The notes under the pieces are model-generated. The model saw only the letters and a program-made list of their open reading frames with translations. It was not told where the DNA came from and did not search any database. Shown here piece after piece: positions 22,209 to 33,761 of a DNA stretch of 64,000 nucleotides (positions are counted from its first letter, which is position 1; every line of letters begins with the position of its first letter). The translations under genes and the position numbers were made by a program. Source of the stretch: Elmis aenea (Eukaryota > Arthropoda > Insecta > Coleoptera > Elmidae); contig OX393581.1 of the NCBI GenBank assembly GCA_947652605.1, positions 53,219,924 through 53,283,923 of the forward strand, given 5' to 3'.

Positions 22209-23199
22209 TATACATAAAAGTCACCTTTTATGTATTTAAAATACAAACCATTCTTTTATCTCCTGGCTTTTTATAGCCCCAAAATATCCATGAAATCCCA
22301 AGCATATTTGCACACTCTGTACATCAAAATGAAAGTGGCTCGTGAAATAAACTTTCAAATAATACTTTTCTATGAGAATGCACTCGATATAAAGGCACAA
22401 TGTCGAGATGCATAATAAAGATTTAAACTCAAATTATTATTTCGCCATATCTGCGAAGGGCGAATTAAATTTCATCTTGACGCCATTGTGATGCTGGAAA
22501 TCCTATTTAATCATTGAAAGTCTCCAAAATGGAAAAACGGACTACTTTAGAAAGGTATAATGGTACTTTCATTTTTTAAATAGCTTTATAAATCAAAAGT
22601 CAGTATGGGCTGAAGGTTTGATATTTAAATACTCAAGTTTAGCGAAAGTTAAAATCTGTGAAATGATATTCTATTATTAGGGTCTTATAATCTTCAATTA
22701 TTTCTGTTTATTGTTCTGTTAACCATTAACGTGATCTATATATTTTCGCTAAGTATATTGAAGGAAAACGATAAAATGCAAATAAGTGTAATAATAATAA
22801 GAAGAAAATATTAACCGCGTTGTATATTATCAATTATTTTAGCTTGATGCAGTGATATAAAAATTATTTTTTTACCAATTTTTTAGCCTGTAATAGTTTA
22901 ACTAAGGTTGTACCTAACTTTGCTAATGTAACTAATTCTCTATCTCTTAGAATAATTTAGTTGTCCATGCACTGCAAAATATTGTTACCACCTTTGGGAA
23001 TAATTGTATTGTCCGATATTTAAATTTCAACAATAACATTTTTACGTTATAATCAAAAGTCGATTTGTTTCACTGATTGTGTTGAAATATAATTGAAAAA
23101 TCAAGTCTCCATTTGTGTAGTACTTTCAATGAATATAATTCCATACAGAACCGCTAACAAAACACGTAAACATCAACGTTTTGAATTCAAATATTCACC

Positions 23200-23700
23200 G
23201 AAAATGATTTAGCGGCCGCCAGTTTTTTTTTTAATTGTCTCGCGAAGTCTATTGATATGCGATACATGTAAAACAATACACGGTTTTCAACAAAGAAGTA
23301 CAATGGACGCGCGGATGCGTGGAAACATAATTCAATCATTGAAGAGACGCCAACTTTGTAATGAGATCAGGTTGTGAGAGCCACACCAATGAATACTGCA
23401 CTGCAACAATATTTCAACAAGTTGCGAGTACCACTAGCCGGTGTAATTACACAAGTTCCGCTAATGTTATTATAAATGGGGGACCGTTTAGTTATGGCAG
23501 AGGGTATTGTTAGGAAGCCGCACAAATTGATTTCTCGGGTAGCAGTTCAGATTTGGCGGAGGCGAAGGTGCAAAGCTCCCGATAATCGGATTGCCAAGAG
23601 TAAAGACGGGCTTTCGTAACATGAGACGCCACTCGTTATACTGCACTGGCTGTCTGCAAGTGTCGGAGATTGTGATGAATTAATTCCCCTTTAAATACAG
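23200..23700. other. GC-richer unique island inside the first intron
   Basis: Contains GCGGCCGCC, GGACGCGCGGATGCG and a GGCGGAGGCGAAGG stretch, with no transposon similarity and no splice-bounded frame. Candidate regulatory DNA by composition only. 22210-23200 next to it is plain AT-rich intron. Confidence 0.35.
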
Positions 23701-23847
23701 TTTTCGTAATTGAAATATTTCGGTAAAGTCTACAGGATGCGCCAAATTAGAGACGCACCATGAAAATCTTGCTTATTTCAAGAGCGCTATAAAATCAGTT
23801 TAATTGGAGAAAAGTTGCACAGTTTGGTATTGAGTTTATTAAAATAT

Positions 23848-24328
23848 AAGGGCTTACATTTATGTAATCTATCTACCCATAAAGCAAAGCCAAGTTGTTT
23901 TAGGTACCCCAACTTCCCCAGACCACTTCATCCGCCAATCAGGCAGCACCTTATTTTAATTTTATTAACCATGTCTTTAGTTCTTACATAAACTGGTCGA
24001 TCTGATTTTAGATCATCCTATATAGAAACTGCTTGGACCAAAACTTTACTTGAAATAAAGATGGGGCTTCATCTCCATACACGTCAGTCGTTCTTTGATG
24101 GATAACTTTTGGCCCATTGCCCTCTTTTGTGAGAAATTTTCATGCATCTCGTGTTTCATTTCACTCATTTTTGTCAAGAAAAAATTGTAGAGAAGTTTCC
24201 AGATCTAATGTATTTCCATAAAACTTTTCTCGTTAGGTTTAAATTGTCACAGCTATTTAACAGAATGACAATTTTAATTTGGAGATTTCATTGTCATGGC
24301 TAGGTAGATTACATAAAATCATGCCCTT
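23848..24328 (-). mobile_element. Mariner-type deletion derivative with N-terminal transposase relic
   Basis: About 33-bp imperfect inverted ends: AAGGGCTTACATTTATGTAA left, and on the complement of the right end AAGGGCATGATTTTATGTAA. Between them the - strand reads SIKERLT, VYGDEAPSLFQVKFWSKQF and DDLKSDRPV. This is the HTH and linker of a mariner-like transposase ('YGDSAPSYATVKRWVAEF...EDD-RSGRP'). The catalytic domain is absent, so it is non-autonomous, and the frame is broken. Confidence 0.65.
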
Positions 24329-27300
24329 GTTTTTATTATTTTTGTTTAAATTCAGTAAAAAAAAAGCTAGGTACATATTTTGTAACTAAAGAACGCGCAA
24401 CGTAGGAGTAAATACATCTACGACCATAAATAACATATTTAGCTGTGCAAAGCTTTTCGCTCACCTTTTAACGAATTAAAAAATTGTATGACAAAAGTAT
24501 ATTTTAAAATGGAATTTTCTACAGTACGTAGGCAGACGTGAAGATATCTCGAACTACTATTTTTAGGAGACATGAATAATTCTGAAAAGATTTTATTTCG
24601 CATATACGTAACTAGATATCTTAAAAAGTTTTTAGCAGAGGTTTCTTCAAGTTTACATGTAAGTTCTTGTTACATCAAAAATTATTTGAAATGATTATTT
24701 GCTGAGAAATAAAAATAGTTGCGCCTTATATACAAAAAAAAATATGAAACATTAACTCAGTTAAGTATCATTAAGGATAAACGCTTTCAAGTTGTGAATG
24801 TTAAGGATACCTTGGACTGAAAGAAAAATCAAAATCTCTGTGTTTAATGGTCTTAAAGTTTCTTCTCCAACGGTTTACGAGAGCTCCTTTTTATTCTTGT
24901 TGAAGGATACACCCTGTATACTGATTCCATATTTTCATCCATGAAAAACACCAATATTATGCAACGGTATGCATGTGTGAATGATACTATAAATTTTCGA
25001 CGTCTTTTACAGATATGTTATATTTAATTAGTTCGCCAGAATAATAGAATGAATAATCATTTTTGTCTGTATGTGGCCAGCAGTATTCAGCAGAACTGTT
25101 TTAAAAACAGTGCAATTTTAAGTATTTTAATGCTTTTTGTGTACTATAAACTATAAACTATAATCACATACTTAATCCATTTTATTTTACCTACTAAATT
25201 TGTGGCCACAATTTTTCCAACTAGCGAAAAGGCCACAAACTGTTAAATTAACAAGAAATTTAAGCTAAAATTGACAGAAAACTTTTATCAAGTACACCAA
25301 GCCGATTATCAACATTCGATTTTTAACTGCGTTCAAAAGGTTCGATTTTAAAAGAACTGTTATTGAGCATTTCCTGAATATTTGTCTAACCCTGTATGTT
25401 CACACTACACAGGTAATTTTTGCGTCAAAAACAAATTGAAATTTTAATCGCGAAATTTAATACCGTACAGTAAATAAAAATCTGCCATGAAGTAAATTAA
25501 GCTACACATTAAATCGGTTTTAGTATGACACTTTACCGTCAATAAAACAGATTGAATTTAAAATTAAATATCCGATGTATCCAGGGATTACTCGAACTAA
25601 TAAAATTTAAAGTATCGTCAAGATAACATTTAAAGACTTTTTGAAGGACGCGCATTGCACGTTAGTCTTTAATTAAAAGGTACATTATACAATATATATA
25701 CGGTCGTAATCTGTATTTGTGTGAAATGTCAGCAGAACTGGCCTAAATACTGCTTTAATTCTATTAAATCGGGACTTAAAGCTAATGGACTCCAATTTGT
25801 CGTTTCCAATAAAAAAGTTGGTAACTTTGAGGCTGTTTGAGTCAACTCTCCTATTACGTGGCTTAGTGTGAGATTATTTTTCTACCAGTTTTTGCTACTG
25901 GTTAAATATTAAACACGCCACCATTTACAGGGTGTATACTTTAACAGAGAACTGGAACTATTACGAATACCTGAGAAACTAATCAGTCAGAAATTACACA
26001 GGCTGTTAAATTTTTGAAATCCCATATTTACTTTTTAATTTCTAATGGTTTTGTAAAACATGTTCTCGTAACTCATTTATTTTGTATTGTTTCAGAATCA
26101 TGTAACGGTACATATCTACGTTTTGTTGAATGTTAATCTTCTTTATAAAAGTTGAAATGTATCAGCTGGTAATCCTGTACATTCGTGGCATAATATCCAC
26201 ATCTTGTACGTGTTGAGCAAGAAGCATCTTAGACTCTGTTTTATTTACTTCGCGTGGTAACTTTTTCAATTCTCATAAAATCATATCAGGGTTTATAAAC
26301 ATCTTGATTAAGTTTTGAAACACCATCATCTCCCTCAAAAATACTTAAAAACCTTATCAAATATCATGTAATGAGTTTTTAGCTCGAGACGTGCGGAGCG
26401 CGTTTCAAAATATTCATTTTAATATTTACCTCTTTAAGAAGTTTACAAAGTCAATGTAGTTAATGAACATCTTTTATATAAAAATTTGCATAATATTCGC
26501 CGTCCGATACGTGAAATAGGTTTCCTTGATAAATTGAAGATATGTTTTTATGTAAAGACAACTTTTCATACAAGGAAGATAATTTGTTAGAGAGTATTCT
26601 ATTAAAAGTTGTGCAAGGAAGTTTCTTTTGAATTAATTTAGGAACGCATTTAATTAAGAAAAACCATACGTCGGTCCATAAAATATGAAACCTTCTTTGC
26701 TATGCTTATAATTTGCTTAATATAAAAAATCCAAATAAAATTCATTTACATTTTTTTAAAGGATTTCTTGTCGAAGGGAAATGCCAGTTTTAACACTCTC
26801 GCCCCTTCATTGACAGCAGTCTTATTTGATTAATTAAACTTATTTACATCAAAAAACGAATCACTTAAACAACCCAACAATTTATTACTATTTTAATCTA
26901 AAACCTTAGATTATTACTTCACACTTTAAATTGGTTTACCAAATTTGTAATCAATTTACAAATTAAAGGCTTTTCAAATCCTGTTGCTCCTGAAATATTA
27001 TTCATTTTAGAAAAACTGATAAGACAGGAGTCTTGAAAATGGTTTTGCACTTAGACAAGTAATACGTACTTAAAGAAAGATTGATAATGTTTAGTGAAAC
27101 CCAGTTCTACTAAATATTTAACAATTTAACGCTATTTACTGTTAACAAATAATTTAATGTCTGAAACTATTATGTGGTAGCTTATCGGAGGCATTGCTTC
27201 AGATAACAATCAGTAATTCTTGTCCTTAATTTCGACTTAAAGTTTCTAATTCGGGAAAATTATGTTCGTCAGTACGAGTTGCCAAGAAAAAAGGAGAATT

Positions 27301-27620
27301 TTGCCTAATTCATTCTTAATCGACATATTTTTCACTTTTTCATATACATTTGGCAAAGTTTTAGGGGAGGCACTTCATCAAATTTGATTTTCAGGTCTGA
27401 GTCTCATAAATGGTTACTAATTTTCATTTGGAGTATTTGGAGGTACACTAGAGTCCCCATCACATTCACAGTGAAGGAATAGGTTATTTTTTTCGGAAAT
27501 CTTTGATCAGAAGTTGTATACTATATTTTGGACTGTTCGCTACATCCCTTCAACTCCGAAGAATCCTATAGTTGCACCTCTTTCTGGCCTCTAGAAGCTC
27601 CTTAATTTTCGAACCTGGAG
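24329..27620. other. Long AT-rich intronic stretch
   Basis: Two solitary TA-CAGGGTG ends: a right end at 24910-24918 and a left end at 25926-25936. They share CAGGGTGTATMCTTYAACA when oriented the same way. Otherwise no exon, element or array is seen. Confidence 0.45.
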
Positions 27621-28180
27621 TTACTTAAGATTCCTACCCCAATCCATCTCCTCCGCGGTTAAACTGTCTTTTTCTGCACGCCTGCTTCGCTTTCTGATAA
27701 AATCTTAGTTATTATTTGATCTAATAATCTGTTGATATGCCCTAGCTACCATAATCTTTGCATTCTTGCAAAGGTTGTTGTTTTTTGTTGACCACACACG
27801 CCATGACTTTCTGATTCCTTATTTTCCTTCCTCTTTTATGCCTCATATATTTTTCTGAGTATCCTTCTTGCCCAAGCTTCTTTTTTTGTCTCTAGATTTA
27901 TTTGGAATCAAAGTTTTGCATGCATATAGAACAGTTGAACAAATAACTGTTTAGTAAATTCTTATCCTTGTTTTCCTAAGTACTTTCTTTGACTTTAACA
28001 TCGTTGTTAAAGCTTCAGCACTTCTTCTTTTTTTTCCAGTCGCTTAATACATTCTTTATCCTTAATTTTATTTGATGATGACACTTCTAGATATTCGAAA
28101 CTTCTATAATAACTAAATTATGTACCGCACCTTATAGTAAAAACTTGTAAATGACATTCATTAAAAACAATATCATCCAA
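27620..28180 (-). mobile_element. LINE C-terminal relic
   Basis: The - strand carries SDWKKRSAEALTTMLKSKKV-like sequence, then YACKTLIPNKSRDKKRSLG, ILRKIYEA, ENKESESHGV and NAKIMVARAYQQI. This order ('YA-ETW-L...LE-FERKILR-IFG...IRKN-EV...LRWLGHV-R') is the post-RT region of RTE-like LINEs. Heavily frameshifted. Confidence 0.6.
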
Positions 28181-28319
28181 AATTGTATTATAGATTTTGG
28201 TTGGCGACTCCGAGTTTCTGTGTTGTCATATGAGTTTACCAATTTTTAATAGAAGTTCCTGATAAAATTTATGATACGAAGAAAAAATGCATTCTCATTC
28301 GTGTGCACAGAACATTTAC

Positions 28320-28720
28320 CGTAATCCGTGTAATGGCACACGGGTATTTCGTTAATTTAAATGGGCATTTATTTTGCACGGTTTTCATTGCGGTCGTTGC
28401 GAAACGCTGCACTTCATAGATTTTGAAACGGACTGCATTCCCATGACTCTGCAGTTGTTAGACAAACTGCCCTCCATTCCGGGCGAACCGACTCCACGTA
28501 ACCGCCGCACAAAAGCCCGTCAGGCGGTGCGAGCGCCGGGCGCACGTAGATAAATTTCGAAAATAAAGCGACTGTATTTCGTTAATTGAATGCGCTGATT
28601 GTCGCGCAAGCTTTGCATATCCGTGGCGCGCCCCCCCGGGCGGCAGATAAGGTCCCTAAGGACTTTCATCGTTAACACCGTTAGCGCGTCTCTTAGTCTA
28701 CCTGTCAACCATAAACGAAT
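28320..28720. other. GC-rich island inside the first intron
   Basis: The most GC-rich stretch of the window (GCGAGCGCCGGGCGCACG, GTGGCGCGCCCCCCCGGGCG). No family match in any frame. Could be a conserved regulatory element or a first exon/promoter of an unseen transcript; the sequence alone does not decide. Confidence 0.4.
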
Positions 28721-29081
28721 GACAAGATTTATATACTTACTCCGTGGTGAGAAATTCTCTCCTTTCTTTTACAGTGTCTCTTGATTGGGTTCGTTTCTGA
28801 ATTCGTTTCAAAGACACTTATTTGCGTGAATTTTATAATAATACAGAGTGTTCCAAAACAAAACGAAGGTTTTGTTACCCATTATGAATGAATAGATTGG
28901 CAATTAAATCATGTGACATACTTACGTGTGTTTCCAGAATATCACAGAGATTATTTTGTTTATTTTCATATTTATACAAAGAGCATAGAATAAAGCTGCA
29001 TCCAATGATATCAAAGTACATTTGAAGTTTGATGATTACTCAAAACACAGTATTCAAAACGTCATTTATCATTGAGCCATA

Positions 29082-29298
29082 TAATCCTTAAAGGCCGTTT
29101 ACACACACGGTTTTGCACATGGTTTTCATGTGGTTTTGCACACTGTTTTTGTGGCTTGGTTTTAAAAACCAAGAAATCTAGCAGCGCTGGATTCACTTGT
29201 GCAAAACCAAGGTCAATAAATTAGCGTTTACACACACGGTTTTGCACATATGCAAAACCATGTGCAAAACCGTGTGTGTAAACGGCCTATTAGGATTA
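29082..29298. mobile_element. 217-bp palindromic MITE with GGCCGTTTACACAC ends
   Basis: The ends mirror each other for about 40 bp: AAGGCCGTTTACACACACGG then TTTTGCACATGG on the left, with the complement at 29249-29287. The mirror continues into TAATCC/GGATTA outside. The 12-mer GGTTTTGCACAT or its complement recurs inside, including a nested hairpin at 29237-29258. No coding capacity. It sits directly against the 3' side of a LINE relic. Confidence 0.82.
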
Positions 29299-29299
29299 A

Positions 29300-29710
29300 C
29301 GCTAACGCTGAGGCGTTTTTCAATCCATTTATTGAGGTTGACCGGTACTCTCTCGCTGAATTTTGGAGTTTGTTGTTGGTCCTAATTGTCTTCGATATTT
29401 TTTTCTTCCCTTCTTTCCTATATTTGCATTTCGATTTCCAGTCATTTATTCCCAATGCCTCTGTATCTTCCTCCAGGGGGTATCTCCATCTTTTCCGTGC
29501 TCTTCCCTTGTTCCTGGGCCAAATAGGGGTCCATTGTGTTATCCTCCTGATCATTTCGGTTAGTTTAATTCTCATGATGTGTCCTGTCCATCGTAATCAT
29601 TGTGCTTTAATGTGTCGAATGATATTTTCTACTCCGAGTTCCTCTTGTATTTCGTCTCAGTCTTACTTCCCCGTTTCTTGTTACGTTAGATCCACAGTTT
29701 GCTCATCTTT
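29300..29710 (-). mobile_element. LINE C-terminal relic
   Basis: The - strand reads EIQEELGVENIIRHIKAQ, RWTGHIMRIKLTEMIRRITQ and GRARKRWRYPLEEDTEALGI. This is the 'RW-GHI-R...GRP-KRW-DD---' C-terminal block. The open part (29228-29575) runs on into the adjacent palindromic MITE, which has cut the element's end. Confidence 0.7.
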
Positions 29711-29744
29711 ATTGCATGGGCTTTGGGTACATTGGACTATCTTA

Positions 29745-30040
29745 AACCTAGCTTCTTAATCTTCCATGTCCATACTCGCCATGACAGTAAAATTTTTCGG
29801 TTCTGGAATTTGTATTCCCAACCGTCGACACACTGACGAAAAAAACTCATTTTAGTGCCACCTTTCACAGCGTTATTCCACTCAGTTTGCCACTCCACTG
29901 CACTGTTGTTTTTTAATTCACTAATAATAGCCTTTTTGGGCACTATATTATGACAGATTTCACCATCTTCTTCTGCGGCTTCCTTGGCCAATCTGTCCGC
30001 TGTCTCACGCGGTGTTTTCACAATTTTTGGTTGCAATTAT
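29745..30040 (-). mobile_element. R1/I-type LINE RNase H tail relic
   Basis: Reads ETADRLAKEAAEEDGEICHN, VPKKAIISELKNNSAVEWQT and EWNNAVKGGTKMSFFRQCVD. The 'ADRLAKEAA' end of an RNase H domain followed by the 'L--W---W--S-KG--T---FF' stretch is typical of R1-like LINE ORF2 C-termini. Different family from the neighbour at 29300-29710. Confidence 0.72.
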
Positions 30041-30094
30041 ATTCTCCCATCACCGTTTTTCTTCAAATTTCTTCTGAATCTAAATTTTTACCCG

Positions 30095-30290
30095 GTTTAG
30101 AAAAATCGAAAATCATAAACTTCTGGACGTTTTGATCCCAAACTTTGCTTTTGTACTGGTTAAAGTTCGTGCTTGCTTTCACGATAACCACATTCGCTTT
30201 TTTTGATTAGAAATGACAAAGGCAAACTATTTATAATCAATAACCCCTTATAAAACTCAGTTCTATAATTTTTTAACGGACCACGTGTGT
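30095..30290 (+). repeat. Dispersed repeat with copy at 18835-18990
   Basis: See the partner copy for the shared blocks. 30290-31160, which follows, is AT-rich intron with no recognised feature. Confidence 0.45.
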
Positions 30291-31284
30291 TTCAACAATG
30301 TCCAATTGTGAATCGAACAGTCATCCACGTCAAGGAACAAAAAACGAACTACGCAGATATGAGTGTCAAAAATGAAATTGCCAAGGGCGCAAATGAAGTT
30401 ATTGGTTTTGTCACTTTTACAACTGAACGATTCTGAATCGATTTACAAAAAAGAACGATAGTTGAAGGTAGACTCACCGTGGCAAACCCGCTGTAAATGT
30501 ATGAAAAAATCACTCATCAGTAACAGCGTTTTCGCTTTACAACCCTATAACAAACTTAATTATTCCATTTTAGTGCATTTTTAACATTGATTTTCAAAAA
30601 CTTTATTATTGTTAGGTTATTTATTTTAAAGTAACCATTTTCCATTACAACTATTGTTCTTACACAAGTAGCTATTGTGTTGAGTTGTGTATTTATTGTT
30701 GTGAAGCAAACAGTAACCAGTAAACATGATGATAGTGTAAACAGCTAATGATTATTTAATATAAAGCGTTACATATTACATAATAACACCGTTTGCCTTA
30801 TGTTTGGGGATCTGAAGACGCTTATACGTTTCCTGATTATCCAATATTACATTCCGTGTGCGGTGGTTATAGCGCATAATTGTTTTGACAACTGTTTGCT
30901 TTGGCAATTGATTTTCAATCAGACCGCATTTCCCGCGCAGAATGTACAGGGAAATTAGGGTAATAAGACAATTACAGTAAATTATGGATATTATATTTCA
31001 GTGTTTAATTTAAAAGTGTGGCTGAATCGCTTATTAGGTCTTCTCTGTTGTCTGCAAGTATTGAGCTTATAGCATGTTGCGTCCCTTAATCTTGATCCTT
31101 CCAACTTTCACGAGGTCGTCCCATGGATCTCTTATCGCTTGCTCTGTATTGCCAGATCTGGTTAAGCAGGGGTGTCGCCGGGCCTGGAGAATTTTTTTAG
31201 CACCGTCCTACAACAAACAACAAACAAGTTGTGTGATGATATCCGAGCCTCTGTGTATTTCCCGGAAAATGTAAGAAAACTAGC

Positions 31285-31440
31285 AATAAGTATAGACAGA
31301 CAAGCCGTGAACTACAACATTCCAGGAAGGACAAGAAGAGAAAGACCATCAAACCTATGAAAGCGAATCATTTAGAAAGAACTCCATAAAATAGGCCCAA
31401 TATTGAACGAGGCTAAACCATTGCTGACGTTGAAGCACAA
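31285..31440 (+). mobile_element. LINE C-terminal relic, sense orientation
   Basis: Reads RQAVNYNIPGRTRRERPSNL and, after a stop, ELHKIGPILNEAKPLLT. This fits 'G-R-RGRP--TW----ELK-IGLTW-EAK-LA-'. The portion 31170-31285 upstream is compatible with more of the element but gives no firm motif. Confidence 0.55.
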
Positions 31441-31474
31441 TTGTCAATTTCGCCTAATTGTCTGCTATATTCAA

Positions 31475-31830
31475 ATTTTGTCCAATCTGTATTTTATAGG
31501 CGAAACCTCTAATTTTCTTGTACATTCTTCGGATAGACGTTCGTCGGAGACTTCTCTTTAGAGATTCTAACACCTGTTCGAAGAGCCTTCTTTGATTCGC
31601 ATAAGTTCTTACGGTAACTGGACGGCCAGTGCAGCCTTTGCGTTGTGTTAGAACACTTCCTGTGCGTCGAAATTTTCCAACGACTCCTTGTTACTTGGTG
31701 GTGGCTTATGAAAAATTTCTTCAATGTGATTGGCAACCACTAACAAACTAAGTCCTTTCGACCGCCAAGTTCCATATGAGCCAACGTAATGCTCAACAAT
31801 AAAACATTTTTCTTGCAGTGTTAGCACCAT
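31475..31830 (-). pseudogene. Transposase N-terminus with DUF4817-type helix-turn-helix
   Basis: The - strand begins MVLTLQEKCFIVEHYVGSYG, then HIEEIFHKPPPSNKESLENF, TGSVLTQRKGCTGRPVTV, FEQVLESLKRSLRRTSIR and MYKKIRGFAYKIQ. The 'F(T)LEEKVFIVE-Y...PP---T----EKFD-TGSV---RKG-GRP...RRTS-R' pattern is the DUF4817 HTH head found on Tc1/mariner-like elements in insects. Two frameshifts separate the parts and no DDE domain follows. Confidence 0.7.
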
Positions 31831-32600
31831 TTTGAATCATTTTGACATTACGTTCGAATAAACATATTGAGTTTCCATGACAACCACTGCCACATATATC
31901 ACTTGATGCGTTTGTATTTTAAAGGCTTCCAAATTTCAGTGTCTTTTGTTCTGGCTCATACCATACATACACAAAGTACATTCAGCTAAATCATTTTGGA
32001 CATAAAAAACTTCCGTGTATTACTGTAGACACCATGAAAGTGATTGTTAGAAATTTGAATTTCGTTGAATATGCAAGTAAACATATCGTATAACTTGTAC
32101 AACAACGAAATATGTAATGGCCGCGCTAAGTCAACAATGTGGTATTTTGCTAGGTCATGCGCTACCGAGGAGTTTTATGGCCCATTCCAGGATCCGCACG
32201 CACTTGCTATAATAATGTATACGTCCGCTCCTTCCCTTAATATAGCTCATGCCACTGGTTATACAGCCTTTTTCATTAATAAAAAATACGTTAACTGTAT
32301 TTTGATGTCGCGAGTCCGGATAATAAATCTCGTGGAATGTATGCATTTCTTTGAAAAAACAACCGTAAAGTACGGCATCACGAATTTCTGTGAAGCACAC
32401 AATATTCTGCTTACAAGGGAAGTACCCCGATAGTGACTCGCCGATTTTTATACAAATTTGCACAAACAAGTAAGACATCAAATAAAACATATTGGCAATT
32501 TCAAAAGTTGCTGACGGGTACCGGAAGCGGGAAAAAAACCGAGTTAAAAATGTTTTTTCAGCGTATATCTGTATGTATACTAATTATACATCACACTTCA
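31831..32600. other. Stretch with long overlapping open frames on both strands, unassigned
   Basis: Open frames of 122 codons (+, 32065-32433) and 111 codons (-, 32155-32490) overlap. Neither resembles a family I know and neither has exon borders. At most one could be real. It may be remains of the element whose transposase head lies just to the left. Confidence 0.3.
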
Positions 32601-32604
32601 TATA

Positions 32605-32728
32605 GCAAGACGGTAGCTGAGGTGGTAGCGTACTTAACTGTTACGGAGTAGGTCCCAAGTTCGGATCTCCCGTGGGGTATAAATTTTTTGAAATTGTTGC
32701 TTATTTTTTTAAATTTTTTTTTTTTTGT
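32605..32728 (+). mobile_element. tRNA-derived SINE head
   Basis: Internal Pol III promoter parts are visible: box A-like TAGCTGAGGTGG (32614-32625) and box B-like AAGTTCGGATCTCCC (32657-32671), spaced as in a tRNA. The cloverleaf is not intact (the anticodon stem does not pair), so it is not a working tRNA gene. A T-rich tail follows at 32685-32728. Confidence 0.6.
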
Positions 32729-32829
32729 TAGCAGTAGCTGCATGGATTGTAAATATTTTTAATCAACGTTTGTAAATCAGCTTGCTTCGACATATTTCGG
32801 TTTTTGATAAAATACATTATACGTAGGTA

Positions 32830-33761
32830 GGGGAGAGTGGCCTAAAATGATCCCCCTAACACCAAAATAGTCCTAAAATGTAGAAAAAGATTCAAAAATA
32901 ATCGAGACTTTTTTTATTAAATCCTGTAAACCTTGGACTACAAAATTCTTATATCCATTTTGTTTGAGAAAAACAAATAATATATATTTTTTAATATAAT
33001 AGGAAACTATGCAAAAGGATCATTTTACCCTCACAGGTAGGGCAAAATGATCCCCAGTGTAGGGTAAAATGATCACAGAATGATTTAGTAGACTACTATA
33101 TAAAACACTACTCAAACACCCTTCTACGAACTTAAGGGGCCACAGCACAGTAATCGCAGGTGTATCCTCAAGTCCAGCACACTCATCATATGCCCAGCGC
33201 TTGCACTTAACACACTGTGCCTATCCTTCTCCCGCAGAAGATCTTGGAAACGTTTCAAAACAAATAAGGCATTCTACATCCTCTTCTACATACATTCTAC
33301 ATACACTTCTGACTCTCTCATCTTCGTCTTCCTTCTTTCTTTTGCAGTCTTTGCCTTTTGCTAGACTTTGCGTTGGGGGATCATTTTGCCCGAAAGTGGA
33401 TAATTAGACTCAAGTCAAATTAGCAACATGTTGGACGTGCCTGAATTTTTCACAAACACGTCGAATTATAGACAAAAGGATGTATTTATGAAAAATATAT
33501 TGCAATTTAGCATTCCTATGACTTTCAAGATATTTTTAGTATAGCTGCCATGGCCTTACCTTAAATCACGATGTATAAAAACCACATTTTCTTGTTTACT
33601 GTCTACTTGCAATATCTTACCCTCACTTTCGATAGTCTAACTGACACAAGCGACTCAATTAGTGATAGTGACGTGTTAAATTTATAGATAAAAGGATTAG
33701 TACTAAAATTAAAGTGTGGGGATCATTTTGCCCGCAGGGATCATTTTAGGCCACTCTCCCC
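32830..33761. mobile_element. 932-bp TA-flanked element with GATCATTTT motif repeats
   Basis: Ends TA|GGGGAGAGTGGCCTAAAATG-ATCC and the exact complement before TA at 33762. Seven copies of a GATCATTTTgccc-like motif lie inside in both orientations: 32841, 33018, 33040, 33061, 33379, 33721 and 33739. Subterminal motif clusters of this kind usually bind a transposase. No transposase is encoded (the frame at 33201-33407 is Ser/Leu-rich without motifs), so the element depends on a partner. Confidence 0.82.

Noticed and set aside
29250..29759. 169-codon + strand frame
   Set aside because: It is the antisense shadow of the minus-strand LINE C-terminal region.
32065..32490. Overlapping 122- and 111-codon frames on opposite strands
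   Set aside because: Neither has recognisable motifs or splice borders; kept only as an unassigned stretch.
32605..32680. Functional tRNA gene
   Set aside because: Box A and box B resemble a tRNA but the anticodon stem does not pair and no clear anticodon loop exists.
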